Shown: positions 44,906 to 53,242, counted from the first letter of the stretch. The stretch: 64,000 bases of DNA from Delftia tsuruhatensis NBRC 16741 (GCF_001571325.1 NZ_BCTO01000021.1:62001-126000); one strand, 5' to 3'. A program made the numbers and translations. The notes: generated from the letters alone by a model not told the origin.

Positions 44906-46105
44906 ATGGCGAAAATCAAGCTCACCAAGTCCGCAGTCGATGCGGCACAACCCCAAGCGCAGGCCATCGAACTCCGGGACACGCTGGTGCCCGGCTTCCT
45001 GTGCAAGGTTACACCAGCGGGCCGCAAGGTGTTCATGCTCCAGTACCGCACGAACGCTGGCGAGCGACGCAAGCCCGCCCTGGGCTTGTATGGGGAACTG
45101 ACGGTCGAACAGGCCCGCTCGCTGGCCCAAGAATGGCTGGCCGAGGTTCGCCGAGGCGGCGACCCCAGCGCGGCCAAGGCCGCCGCCCGTTCAGCCCCCA
45201 CGGTCAAGGAGCTGTGCACCAAGTTCATGGAGGACTACTCCAAGCAGCGCAACAAGCCCAGCACCCAGCGCGGGTATCAGGCCGTCATCGACCGCTGCAT
45301 CGTTCCGATGCTGGGCCGTTTGAAGGTGCAGGACGTGAAGCGGCCGGACGTGGCCACAGCGATGAAGAAGATGGCCCACAAGCCCGCCGAGGCCAACCGT
45401 GCTTTCAGCGTGATGCGCAAGATGTTCAACCTGGCCGAGGTGTGGGGCCACCGGCCGGACGGCACCAACCCCTGCCGCCACGTCCCGATGTACCCCAACG
45501 GCAAGGCCACCCACCTCATCAGCGACGAGGACATGGGCAAGCTGTTTCGGCGACTGGAGCACATCGAGGCCGAGGGCCTGGAGAACTACGTCATCCCGCT
45601 GGCGATCCGCCTGCAATTCGAGTTCGCCGGCCGCCGCTCCGAAATCGTGACGCTCCAATGGGATTGGGTGGACCTGGACAACCGCCGTGTGATCTGGCCC
45701 GACAGCAAGACCGGCGGCATGTCCAAGCCCATGAGCGAGGTAGCCTATCGGCTGCTCGCGACGGCGCCGCGGCCGGAAGGCATTCCCTACGTGCTCCCGT
45801 CCCCGAGCCATCCGGGCAAGCATCTGACCACGGGCGAGTATTACAACGGCTGGAGCCGCGCCCTCAAGGCGGCGGGCGCCACGCACGTCGGCACGCACGG
45901 TATCCGCCACCGCTCGGCGACCGACATTGCCAACTCGGGCATCCCGGTCAAGGTCGGCATGGCGCTGACGGCGCACAAGACCGTGGCGATGTTCATGCGC
46001 TACGTCCATACCGAGGATGATCCCGTGCGAAAGGCCGCCGAACTGGTGGCGAACCGGCGCAAGACGATTACTGAGGCGCAACGTCCCGCAGAGGTAGCAG
46101 CATGA
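44906..46105 (+). CDS. int: Tyrosine recombinase (integrase, DUF4102 N-terminus)
   Basis: Site-specific recombinase that integrates and excises the element. The 399-residue protein has the DUF4102 arm-binding domain (LTKSAVDAAQPQAQAIELRD, about 1-90), a SAM-like core-binding domain (about 100-180) and the catalytic domain. Catalytic residues are in place: R244 (AGRRSEI), K268 (DSKTGG), H331 and R334 (HGIRHR), H357 (TAHKT) and Y366 (RYVH). A GAGGAG site precedes the ATG. The stop overlaps the start of the next gene (ATGA). Confidence 0.94.
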   Translation: MAKIKLTKSAVDAAQPQAQAIELRDTLVPGFLCKVTPAGRKVFMLQYRTNAGERRKPALGLYGELTVEQARSLAQEWLAEVRRGGDPSAAKAAARSAPTVKELCTKFMEDYSKQRNKPSTQRGYQAVIDRCIVPMLGRLKVQDVKRPDVATAMKKMAHKPAEANRAFSVMRKMFNLAEVWGHRPDGTNPCRHVPMYPNGKATHLISDEDMGKLFRRLEHIEAEGLENYVIPLAIRLQFEFAGRRSEIVTLQWDWVDLDNRRVIWPDSKTGGMSKPMSEVAYRLLATAPRPEGIPYVLPSPSHPGKHLTTGEYYNGWSRALKAAGATHVGTHGIRHRSATDIANSGIPVKVGMALTAHKTVAMFMRYVHTEDDPVRKAAELVANRRKTITEAQRPAEVAA

Positions 46106-47238
46106 CCAGGAAGACGCATGCGGCGGTGCTAGCCGCACCCGCTGCTTTGCCTGCCGGCTACGCCGGCATCCACAGCGGCATCGTGGATCTGCTTGACGCT
46201 GCGCGCCAGGCGGCGGCGCGCAGCGTCAATGCACTGATGACGGCGAGCTATTGGGAGATTGGTCGCCGCATCGTGGAGGCTGAGCAACAGGGCAAGCGGC
46301 GTGCGGGTTATGGTGAGCAGTTGATGGAGCGACTGTCCAGCGACCTCACACGGCAGTTCGGCCGCGGGTTCAGTCGCCAGAACCTGCAGCAGATGCGATC
46401 GTTCTTTCTGACCCGGCCAATTCGCCAGACAGTGTCTGGCAAATCTTCCCCGAAGCCCATGCGGCCGTGGCGGCTTGACGAGCTGGCACAGGTCTTCACG
46501 CTGCCTTGGTCGGCCTACGTGCGGCTGCTGTCGGTCAAGGACGAGCATGCGCGCCAGTTCTATGAAGCTGAGGCCCTGCGCGGCGGATGGAGCGTGCGCC
46601 AATTGGATCGGCAGATCGGCAGCCAGTTCTACGAGCGCACGGCGCTGTCGAAAAACAAGGCGGCGATGCTGGCCAAGGGCGCGGTGGCCAAGCCCGAGGA
46701 TTCCGTCGCGCCCGGCGATGCCATCAAAGACCCGTATGTGCTGGAGTTCCTCGACCTCAAGGACGAGTATTCGGAATCCGATCTGGAAGACGCCTTGATC
46801 CGGCGGCTGGAAGACTTCCTGCTGGAGCTGGGAGAGGGATTCACCTTCATCGGGCGGCAGCGCCGGTTGCGTATCGACCAGACCTGGTATCGGGTGGACT
46901 TGCTGCTGTTCCATCGCCGGCTGCGCTGCCTGGTCATCGTCGACCTGAAGCTGGGCAGCCTGAGCCATGCGGACGTGGGCCAGATGCACATGTACTGCAA
47001 CTACGCCAAGGAGCACTGGGCCTACCCCGAGGAGAACCCGCCCGTGGGCCTGATCCTGTGCGCCGACAAAGGCCATGCGCTGGCAAGGTACGCGCTGGAG
47101 GGCTTGCCCACCAAGGTGATGGCGGCGAACTACCGCATGGTGCTACCGGATGCCGAGCTGCTGCAGCAAAAGCTGGAGAGCACGCGGCTTTTGCTCGAAT
47201 CTCGCGCGGCACTTTCCCACAAAGAACGCAAGCCATAG
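46102..47238 (+). CDS. DUF1016 family PD-(D/E)xK nuclease (YhcG type)
   Basis: A 378-residue two-domain protein. The N-terminal DUF1016 region (about 25-190) contains SYWEIGRRIVEAEQQGKRRAGYGEQL and FSRQNLQQMRSFF. The C-terminal PD-(D/E)xK domain has D266 (YRVDLLLFHR) and D281-LK283 (LVIVDLKLG), then ADVGQMHMYCNYAKEH, all conserved in YhcG. Relatives are believed to act in defence or restriction, but the biochemical role is unsettled. Its start overlaps the integrase stop by ATGA, so the two are made together. Confidence 0.9.
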   Translation: MTRKTHAAVLAAPAALPAGYAGIHSGIVDLLDAARQAAARSVNALMTASYWEIGRRIVEAEQQGKRRAGYGEQLMERLSSDLTRQFGRGFSRQNLQQMRSFFLTRPIRQTVSGKSSPKPMRPWRLDELAQVFTLPWSAYVRLLSVKDEHARQFYEAEALRGGWSVRQLDRQIGSQFYERTALSKNKAAMLAKGAVAKPEDSVAPGDAIKDPYVLEFLDLKDEYSESDLEDALIRRLEDFLLELGEGFTFIGRQRRLRIDQTWYRVDLLLFHRRLRCLVIVDLKLGSLSHADVGQMHMYCNYAKEHWAYPEENPPVGLILCADKGHALARYALEGLPTKVMAANYRMVLPDAELLQQKLESTRLLLESRAALSHKERKP

Positions 47239-47320
47239 CTGAGCGTCCTCGCGTTCCTCCGTCGGGCTTCGCTGGTTGCGTCCGAGCCTCGTGCCGAGTC
47301 ACGGCCATTCGCCTTGATTC

Positions 47321-47338
47321 CTGACGCCTCCGGCCCTT
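47321..47338 (+). repeat. Element repeat family B, copy 1
   Basis: CTGACGCCTCCGGCCCTT, with a preceding ACGGCCATTCGCCTTGATTC that also resembles the 5' part of the longer repeats at 57.8 and 59.0 kb. Identical 16-18 base cores occur at 52425-52442 and 53451-53466. Confidence 0.7.
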
Positions 47339-47375
47339 GCCGAACCGCATGCGTTGCCCCAAGTAAGCAAAAGTA

Positions 47376-47394
47376 ATGTACGATTGACGTACAT
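47376..47394. promoter_or_regulatory. Palindromic operator upstream of the orphan higA-like gene
   Basis: ATGTAC-N7-GTACAT (approximate positions) is a perfect 6-bp inverted repeat in an AT-rich patch, the usual form of site for a HigA-type antitoxin that represses its own promoter. It lies about 75 bases before the higA-like ATG. Confidence 0.55.
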
Positions 47395-47469
47395 CGTCAA
47401 TTCTCTCGCGCCAACGCTGATGAATCACGGGAAGCGAGGGGGCGATAGCCTGTTCATTTTGAGGTCAAT

Positions 47470-47793
47470 ATGACTGCGGCAGTCCATCAACCGGGTGAAG
47501 TTCTCGCACAAAGGCTGGAAGCCATTGGCGTGTCACCGACTGAGTTGGCGCGCCAGCTTAGCGTCCCCGCCAATAGGATTACTCAGATCATCAATGGCAA
47601 GCGAGGGATTACTGGCGATTCAGCGTTGCGGCTTGCCCACTGGTTCGGGGACACCCCGCAATTCTGGATGAGCCTGCAAGTGCAATCCGACCTTGAACTG
47701 GCGGAAGCTGAGTCGGGGCTAGCCATCAGAGCGCTCCCTACTGGTCCGGTCGTTCGCGGCCATAAGGCCCACAAGCAGGTGAAGACTGCATAG
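47470..47793 (+). CDS. HigA-family antitoxin / XRE-type regulator, without a toxin gene
   Basis: A 107-residue helix-turn-helix protein of the VapI/HigA group: PGEVLAQRLEAIGVSPTELARQLSVPANRITQIINGKRGITGDSALRLAHWFGDTPQFW is diagnostic. HigB toxins normally precede this gene; only about 75 bases lie between the operator and the ATG, and no toxin fragment is readable there. It is therefore an orphan, perhaps retained as a regulator. It is 72 bases upstream of the four-gene nuclease/ATPase operon on the same strand. Confidence 0.88.
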   Translation: MTAAVHQPGEVLAQRLEAIGVSPTELARQLSVPANRITQIINGKRGITGDSALRLAHWFGDTPQFWMSLQVQSDLELAEAESGLAIRALPTGPVVRGHKAHKQVKTA

Positions 47794-47865
47794 GAAAGGA
47801 CTTATGACGGGGGAGAACAAAACCTTATCTCACGGTGGTGGGTGTGTTTGTAAGGAGAGCATCGC

Positions 47866-48861
47866 GTGACCGATGCCGCTACAGACATCACGTTCCACTA
47901 TCCGCCGGAGCTGTTCAATCTCCTGGTGGATGTTGTCCCATTGCTCAACCGATCCAAACAAGATGTGCTTGTCTTCTTTCGTGGCGCAGGTGTGTCTGAC
48001 ACCACGACTGCGGACATAGCCGCTCATTTGAGAAGCGCGCCAAAGGACGTCAACAAGTACCAAATGGTGCGCACCGTGCTGGAGCGCCTCAACGCGAAGG
48101 GGGAAGCCGCTCTTCGCGAGCGACGTGAGGTGCTGCGGCGTGTCGTGGACTTTGCAAACTTCGATTCGTGCTGGCCCGACGATCAGCTCAAGGCCAAGGG
48201 CCTTGTCGCCAGCATCCGTGAAGTCGTCAATCAGAAGGATGCCTTCACACGAATGAACAACGCTCGTGAAGAAGAACGGCGAGCGCGCCTCGCTGAGACG
48301 CAGCGAATCGCTGCGGAGAAGCGCGAGCGCACTTCCAGGATCGAGAATGCCAAGCAGGGTTTGTATGCGCTGTTTGGTACTTCAGCGACGGCACAGGAAC
48401 GCGGCAAGATGCTGGAGACCGCTCTCAACAATCTCTTCCAAGCCTATGGCGTTCTCATTCACAAAGCCTTCCATTTGGTCGGCAATGCTGGGGAGGGGAT
48501 CGTTGAGCAGATCGACGGCGTGATTGAGCTTGGTAGCACCTTGTACTTCGTTGAAATGAAGTGGTATCGCAACCCGGTGGGAAAACCCGAGATATCAGAG
48601 CATCTTGTTCGTCTCATGTCGCGCGCAGAGGTTCGAGGCATTTTCATCTCTGCCAGTGACTACACCGATCCCGCGTTTCACACGGTACGTGAGTTCCTGC
48701 AACACAAGGTCTTGATTCTTTCGACTCTGCAAGAGCTGGTGCATCTACTCGAACAACAGGACGACCTCGCAGAGTTCTTCACGAAAAAAGTCCAGGCGGC
48801 GCAGATACACAAGAACCCGTACTTCCGTCCTCATGATGGCCAAGGAGAAGGTGCGTTATGA
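47866..48861 (+). CDS. Restriction-endonuclease-like protein, first gene of the ABC-three-component operon
   Basis: A 331-residue protein. N-terminal domain about 1-125 (PELFNLLVDVVPLLNRSKQDVLVFFRGAGV), a charged coiled coil about 130-162, then a PD-(D/E)xK-like nuclease domain with D217 (EQIDGVIEL) and E230-x-K232 (YFVEMKW), followed by SEHLVRLMSRAEVRGIFIS. The last part resembles type IV Mrr-like restriction enzymes. Start is a GTG at 47866 with a TAAGGAG site. Its stop overlaps the next start (ATGA). Codon use is less GC-rich than the chromosome, which suggests recent acquisition. Confidence 0.8.
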   Translation: MTDAATDITFHYPPELFNLLVDVVPLLNRSKQDVLVFFRGAGVSDTTTADIAAHLRSAPKDVNKYQMVRTVLERLNAKGEAALRERREVLRRVVDFANFDSCWPDDQLKAKGLVASIREVVNQKDAFTRMNNAREEERRARLAETQRIAAEKRERTSRIENAKQGLYALFGTSATAQERGKMLETALNNLFQAYGVLIHKAFHLVGNAGEGIVEQIDGVIELGSTLYFVEMKWYRNPVGKPEISEHLVRLMSRAEVRGIFISASDYTDPAFHTVREFLQHKVLILSTLQELVHLLEQQDDLAEFFTKKVQAAQIHKNPYFRPHDGQGEGAL

Positions 48862-49946
48862 CGGCGAGTTGGAAAAACATCAACAAGCCGTCGAGTCCCA
48901 CGACCGCGGTCACCGCAGCGCAGGTGGCGAACGGTCCCGTCATTCCACCACAGCAAAGGCTGTTGACCTACTCGCCAGACGAGTGGGAAGGCTTCGTCGA
49001 AGAGTGGGCCTACTACTGTCTCCCGGCGAAGTACAAACATGTCCAACGCTTCTCGGGTGCTGGCGACATGGGAATTGACATTGCCGGATTCGCCGACGAC
49101 AAGCGCCTCAAGGGTGTATGGGATAACTACCAGTGCAAGCACTATGACCACGCCCTTAGGCCCGGCGATGTCTGGGTTGAGTTCGGCAAGGTCATCTGGT
49201 ACTCGTACAGCGGTGAGTACGCCGCACCCCGTCATTACTACTTTGTTGCCCCCCGAGGCGCGGGCACATCGCTCAGTCGCCTGTTGGCGAACGCTGCGAA
49301 GCTGCGCGAAGAGCTGATTGCCAACTGGGACAAGCACGTAAAGGACGAGATCACGGGCACACAAGCGGTGCCGCTCGATGCAACGCTCCGCGCCTATGTG
49401 GATGCCTTCGACTTCTCTATCTTCGACGCCAAGACAGCGCTCCAACTTGTTGACGATCACCGCGCCACGCCGGTTCATACAGCGCGCTTTGGCGGTGGGT
49501 TACCAGCGCGGCCTGCTTCCGAAAAGCCGCCCCAGGAAGTCGCCGCCACCGAGAGCCGTTATGTGACGCAATTGCTCGGCGCATATGGCGAGCACACGGG
49601 GTCGATCGTGACCCATCCCTCGGCCCTGTCCGTACCAAAGCTCAAGGATCATTTCCGTCGCCAGCGCGAAGCGTTCTATGAGGCGGAGTCGCTGCGCGTC
49701 TTTGCCCGCGATAGTGTGCCGCCTGGCACCTTTGAATCCTTGCTCGATGACATCCACGGCGGCGTCATCGACACGCACGACGCGAACCATGCTGATGGCT
49801 ACGAAAAGGTCTGTGCCGTCACCAAGGCTGCTCGCGATATGCAAATCACGGCGAACGCCCTCATCACCTGTACGAACCCCAAAGATAGAGATGGAATCTG
49901 CCATCAACTCGCGAATGAGGATCGCCTGCGGTGGACACGATCATGA
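48858..49946 (+). CDS. ABC-three-component-type effector with Mrr-like nuclease domain
   Basis: A 362-residue protein. The first 150 residues read as a nuclease fold: WEGFVEEWAYYCLPAKYKHV, RFSGAGDMGIDIAGF with D70 and D74, then NYQCKHYDHAL with Q92-C-K94, the Q-x-K variant seen in Mrr enzymes. The remaining part (about 230-350) is a helical conserved C-terminal domain likely to bind its partners. Overlaps both neighbours by 4 bases (ATGA). Assignment to the ABC-3C class rests on the gene order and the partners rather than on a domain search. Confidence 0.7.
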   Translation: MTASWKNINKPSSPTTAVTAAQVANGPVIPPQQRLLTYSPDEWEGFVEEWAYYCLPAKYKHVQRFSGAGDMGIDIAGFADDKRLKGVWDNYQCKHYDHALRPGDVWVEFGKVIWYSYSGEYAAPRHYYFVAPRGAGTSLSRLLANAAKLREELIANWDKHVKDEITGTQAVPLDATLRAYVDAFDFSIFDAKTALQLVDDHRATPVHTARFGGGLPARPASEKPPQEVAATESRYVTQLLGAYGEHTGSIVTHPSALSVPKLKDHFRRQREAFYEAESLRVFARDSVPPGTFESLLDDIHGGVIDTHDANHADGYEKVCAVTKAARDMQITANALITCTNPKDRDGICHQLANEDRLRWTRS

Positions 49947-50440
49947 GCCTGGAACGCAAGCCGATCACATTCAATGGGCCGCTTGAGGCCGGTATCCGCG
50001 CGGTGTCAATTCTGGCAGCCGCCTTTCCGCAGACCTACGACCTTCAGCGACTTGTCGCCCTTGACTACCTTCTTGTCCACACAGGCGATATCAACGGCCC
50101 GGACAATTTGCATCCACCGACGCCGATGCACTCGGCTGAATTGCTGGTGCGCCGCAAGCTGGTCGAGCAATCGCTACTTCTCATGATGACCCGAGATCTC
50201 GTAGAGCGCGAAGTCACACCCGATGGCATTAAATATGGTGCGGGCGAAAGCGCTGAAACGTTCCTTTCGTCAGTTTCGTCGAGCTATCTGTTGGCCCTGA
50301 AGGATCGAGCCACCTGGCTTGTCGAAACCCTCGGCGGCCTCACTGACGAACAATTCAAGGGTGTCATGCGCCGCTTCTTTGACAAGTGGGTCGAGGAATT
50401 CCAACAGGTCGAGCGGAGCTTGGGGGGCGAAAAAGCATGA
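49943..50440 (+). CDS. ABC-three-component system middle component
   Basis: A 165-residue, mostly helical soluble protein: FNGPLEAGIRAVSILAAAFPQTYDLQRLVALDYLLVHTGDI, then MHSAELLVRRKLVEQSLLLMM and a C-terminal helix. The LDYLLVHTGDI region and size are typical of the small middle components encoded between an effector and a Rad50-like ATPase. No catalytic motif is visible; an adaptor role is inferred. The ATG at 49943 overlaps the previous stop; a GTG at 49931 is possible. Confidence 0.7.
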   Translation: MSLERKPITFNGPLEAGIRAVSILAAAFPQTYDLQRLVALDYLLVHTGDINGPDNLHPPTPMHSAELLVRRKLVEQSLLLMMTRDLVEREVTPDGIKYGAGESAETFLSSVSSSYLLALKDRATWLVETLGGLTDEQFKGVMRRFFDKWVEEFQQVERSLGGEKA

Positions 50441-52314
50441 CGGCCGCTACTCCCGGCATCCGCTTGCGATTTCTCGGCTTTTTCGGCCCGCAGAAGCCGC
50501 CCGCAACCGTGACTTTCGGCCCCGGTCTGAATGTCATATATGGCGCATCGAACACTGGAAAATCTTTCATCGTCGAAGCCATCGACTTCATGCTCGGCGG
50601 CAAGCCGCCCTTGCGCGACATTCCTGAGCGTGTCGGTTACGACCTCATTCTTCTGGGTCTTGAGACGCTGGACGGGAAGGCCTTCACGCTCTGGCGCAGC
50701 ATGGACGGTGGTGGATTTCGACTCTACGAAGACTTACATCAGACGCCACCTGCGGCCGATGTTCGGTACAAGCAGCTTGATGAACAGCACAGCGACAAGA
50801 ATGACGAAAACCTGTCTTCGTTCTTGTTGGGCTTGTGCGGCCTTGGTGGCAAGCGTGTCCGCAGGAACTCCAAGAACGAAACCAACAGCCTGAGCTTTCG
50901 CAATATTGCGCGCCTGATGATCGTCAACGAGACGGAGATCACACAACAAAGCTCACCGCTCTTTGACGGCAATCCCATCGCCAACACGCCGAATCTCGCA
51001 ACGTTCAAGTTGCTTTTGACTGGCACGGATGACTCTGCGCTGGTCGCCAGCAATAAGCGTGAGCCAGAGGAACTGTCGCGTGAGGCGCAACTGAAACTTC
51101 TTGACCAACTGCTCGACGATTACCGTGAGCGGCTCAAGGAATTGACCAAGAGTCCGAAGGAGTTGGAGGAGCAGCTAGAGAAGATTGATGCCTCGCTCCG
51201 TCAGCAGGCAGTCCAGGTAAATACCACTGAAGCCGAATTTCAGGAGGCCGCTGGGAAGCGGCGCGAACTGCGCAAGAAGCTGGAAGAAAGCCGTGAGCGA
51301 CGTGCAGAGGTCGGGGCGATGCTTGAGCGGTTCAGCCTTCTCGATAAGCACTACGCATCCGATATCGAACGGCTGCGCGCTATCGAGGAAGGCGGAACCT
51401 TATTCAACGTACTGGGCTCCGGGTACTGCCCCCTCTGCGGTGCGGAGCCCACACATCACCGCACCGACGCTGAATGCAATGGAGACATTGACGCCGTTGT
51501 TCAGGCAGCACGACAGGAGATTTACAAAATCGAGGTCTTGCGCGCTGAGCTTGCAGCGACTGTGCATAGCCTTGAACGCGAGAGCGGCAACTTTGACCGC
51601 AAGATGCCCAACGTAGTCCAAGAACTGGCATCAATCTCTTCGGCGGTTGAAGAGCTGATCGCACCAAAGCTTTCAACCCTTCGAAAATCCTATTCCGATT
51701 TTGCCGACAAGCGCGCCGAGGTGCGCGAGGCGCTGGGACTCTATGCCACGGTGCAAGATATGGAACGACGCCGCGCCGATCTTGAGAAGGGCGCCGACGA
51801 TGAGAAGGCCGGAACTCTCACCAACGCTGACATCCCCACTACCGTAGCTCATGGCTTTGCCAAGACTGTCGAGAGCATCCTGACGGGCTGGCATTTCCCC
51901 GAGGCCGGAGATGTGTACTTCGACTCCAAAACGCGCGATCTTGTCATTGCGGGGAAGTCTCGCAGCGCGTTCGGCAAGGGCCTTCGTGCCATTACACATG
52001 CGGCATTCACTCTCGGGTTGTTCGCCTTCTGCCGCGCGCGTCAGACGCCGCACACAGGATTTGTCGTTCTCGACTCTCCCTTGCTTGCGTATCGAGAACC
52101 CGATGGAACAGAAGATGATTTGACCGGCACGGACCTTCAGGAGAAGTTCTACGCCTACCTTGAAGCATTGCCCAACGACACACAGGTCATCGTGGTCGAG
52201 AACACCGACCCGCCTGATTCGATCATGAAACGCGAGCAATCACTGATGTTCGGTAAGAACCCTCATCATGGTCGGTACGGTTTGTTCCCGCATGCAACGA
52301 GCCCTGCACCGTAA
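50437..52314 (+). CDS. Rad50/SMC-like ATPase with DUF3732-type C-terminus
   Basis: A 625-residue ABC-type ATPase. Walker A is GASNTGKS (36-43). Two coiled-coil arms (about 210-315 and 355-455) flank a CPLCG hook (C331, C334), like the Rad50 zinc hook. Walker B is FVVLDSPLL with D546; the usual following Glu is Ser, as in DUF3732 proteins. The segment GKGLRAITHAAFTLGLF (513-530) occupies the signature region. In ABC-three-component systems this subunit senses nucleic acids and licenses the nuclease; that mode is inferred. The ATG overlaps the previous stop (ATGA). Confidence 0.85.
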   Translation: MTAATPGIRLRFLGFFGPQKPPATVTFGPGLNVIYGASNTGKSFIVEAIDFMLGGKPPLRDIPERVGYDLILLGLETLDGKAFTLWRSMDGGGFRLYEDLHQTPPAADVRYKQLDEQHSDKNDENLSSFLLGLCGLGGKRVRRNSKNETNSLSFRNIARLMIVNETEITQQSSPLFDGNPIANTPNLATFKLLLTGTDDSALVASNKREPEELSREAQLKLLDQLLDDYRERLKELTKSPKELEEQLEKIDASLRQQAVQVNTTEAEFQEAAGKRRELRKKLEESRERRAEVGAMLERFSLLDKHYASDIERLRAIEEGGTLFNVLGSGYCPLCGAEPTHHRTDAECNGDIDAVVQAARQEIYKIEVLRAELAATVHSLERESGNFDRKMPNVVQELASISSAVEELIAPKLSTLRKSYSDFADKRAEVREALGLYATVQDMERRRADLEKGADDEKAGTLTNADIPTTVAHGFAKTVESILTGWHFPEAGDVYFDSKTRDLVIAGKSRSAFGKGLRAITHAAFTLGLFAFCRARQTPHTGFVVLDSPLLAYREPDGTEDDLTGTDLQEKFYAYLEALPNDTQVIVVENTDPPDSIMKREQSLMFGKNPHHGRYGLFPHATSPAP

Positions 52315-52658
52315 GTAATTCGGGGCGCCATGTTTCTGTGCGTCCCCGCGTCGCGGGCCGGGCTTCTCCAGGTTCGCTTTCCGCTCATCCCTAAAGGGAC
52401 TGGCTTCGCCAGCCTACCGCATCCCTGACGCCTCCGGCCCTTGGGGCCTGCGCGCTGCGCTTGCCTGTCCGTGCCTTCGATGGAGGTCGGTAGGCGGCCT
52501 TGCTGTCTCCTTCACCGTATCACGGCGTTCTCGCCGTCAAGGGCGGCGCGCGCCTTGCGCGCTTGCGTCCTGGCGGCCGTCTGCGACCCCTGACTGCTTG
52601 CACTGCGCCGTGCTGACGACGGTTCCGGGCAATTCCGCCCGAGCAACCGGAGATCGTC
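52315..52658. other. Non-coding gap with element repeats
   Basis: No credible gene. It contains the family B repeat core at 52425-52442 (CTGACGCCTCCGGCCCTT), then TGCGCGCTGCGCTTGCC-like sequence. A CCGGAG possible ribosome-binding site precedes the next gene. Confidence 0.6.
52425..52442 (+). repeat. Element repeat family B, copy 2
   Basis: CTGACGCCTCCGGCCCTT, identical to 47321-47338, followed by GGGGCCTGCGCGCTGCGCTT, which also follows the core (in altered form) at 53451. Confidence 0.75.
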
Positions 52659-53048
52659 ATGAACGACAAATCACACGTTTCGATGGAACAACACGTCTGC
52701 CTGGTCTGCGGCGTGGCCTTCGACACCGGCGCCATCCTGCTCGACAAGCGCCTGCGCGCGAGCATGGAGCGCCACACGACGACAGGCTGGGGTCTGTGCG
52801 CCGAACACCAGAAGCTGGCCGACGATGATTTCGTCGCGCTGGTCGAATGCGACCCGCAGCGCAGCGGCTCGCCGAATGGCAGCGTGAAGCCCGAGCAGGC
52901 TTATCGAACGGGCCGGCTGGCGCACCTGAAGCGTCACGTGTTCTCCAAGATGTTCAACGTCCCGATCGAGGCTAACCAGCCTTGCGTCTTCGTCGAGCCG
53001 GGCGTCATCGAGCAGCTTGAAGCGATGGTGTCGCCGGCGGCGAACTGA
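52659..53048 (+). CDS. Conserved element protein with Cys motifs, function unknown
   Basis: A 129-residue soluble protein. Near the N-terminus are VCLVCGVAFDTG and, later, WGLCAEHQKLADDDF: C-x2-C and C-x2-H pairs that could bind zinc. The rest (HVFSKMFNVPIEANQPCVFVEPGVIEQLEAM) has no motif I know. Proteins of this kind are common in conjugative elements near ParB. A strong terminator follows, so it is probably transcribed alone. Confidence 0.7.
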   Translation: MNDKSHVSMEQHVCLVCGVAFDTGAILLDKRLRASMERHTTTGWGLCAEHQKLADDDFVALVECDPQRSGSPNGSVKPEQAYRTGRLAHLKRHVFSKMFNVPIEANQPCVFVEPGVIEQLEAMVSPAAN

Positions 53049-53065
53049 TCGCGCGTTGGCAACCT

Positions 53066-53103
53066 GGCGCGTCGCCCGAGAGGACGACGCGCCTTTTTCT
53101 TTT
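53066..53103 (+). terminator. Terminator after the Cys-motif element gene
   Basis: A 9-bp stem GGCGCGTCG/CGACGCGCC with a 10-base loop, followed by TTTTTCTTTT. It begins 17 bases after the stop. Confidence 0.88.
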
Positions 53104-53112
53104 GCTGCGTCC

Positions 53113-53242
53113 GATGCCGATGCCTTCGCGCCTGCGGCGCTACGCGCTTCGCTTGCCTCCAGGGGAAAGCCCTGCGGGCTATCCCCGCCGCGCGATGCTT
53201 GGCGCCCCTCGAAGACCGCCGAACCGGCTGCGCCGGATCGGC
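53113..53242 (+). repeat. Element repeat family A, copy 1
   Basis: Contains CGCCTGCGGCGCTACGCGCT, CTCCAGGGGAAAGCCCTGCG, GGCTATCCCCGCCGCGCGAT, TGGCGCCCCTCG and AACCGGCTGCGCCGGATCGG in that order. The same order recurs near 57842-57958 and 59070-59190. Confidence 0.8.

Noticed and set aside
47395..47469. Remnant of a higB toxin before the higA-like gene
   Set aside because: Only 75 bases, and no frame resembles the end of a HigB protein.
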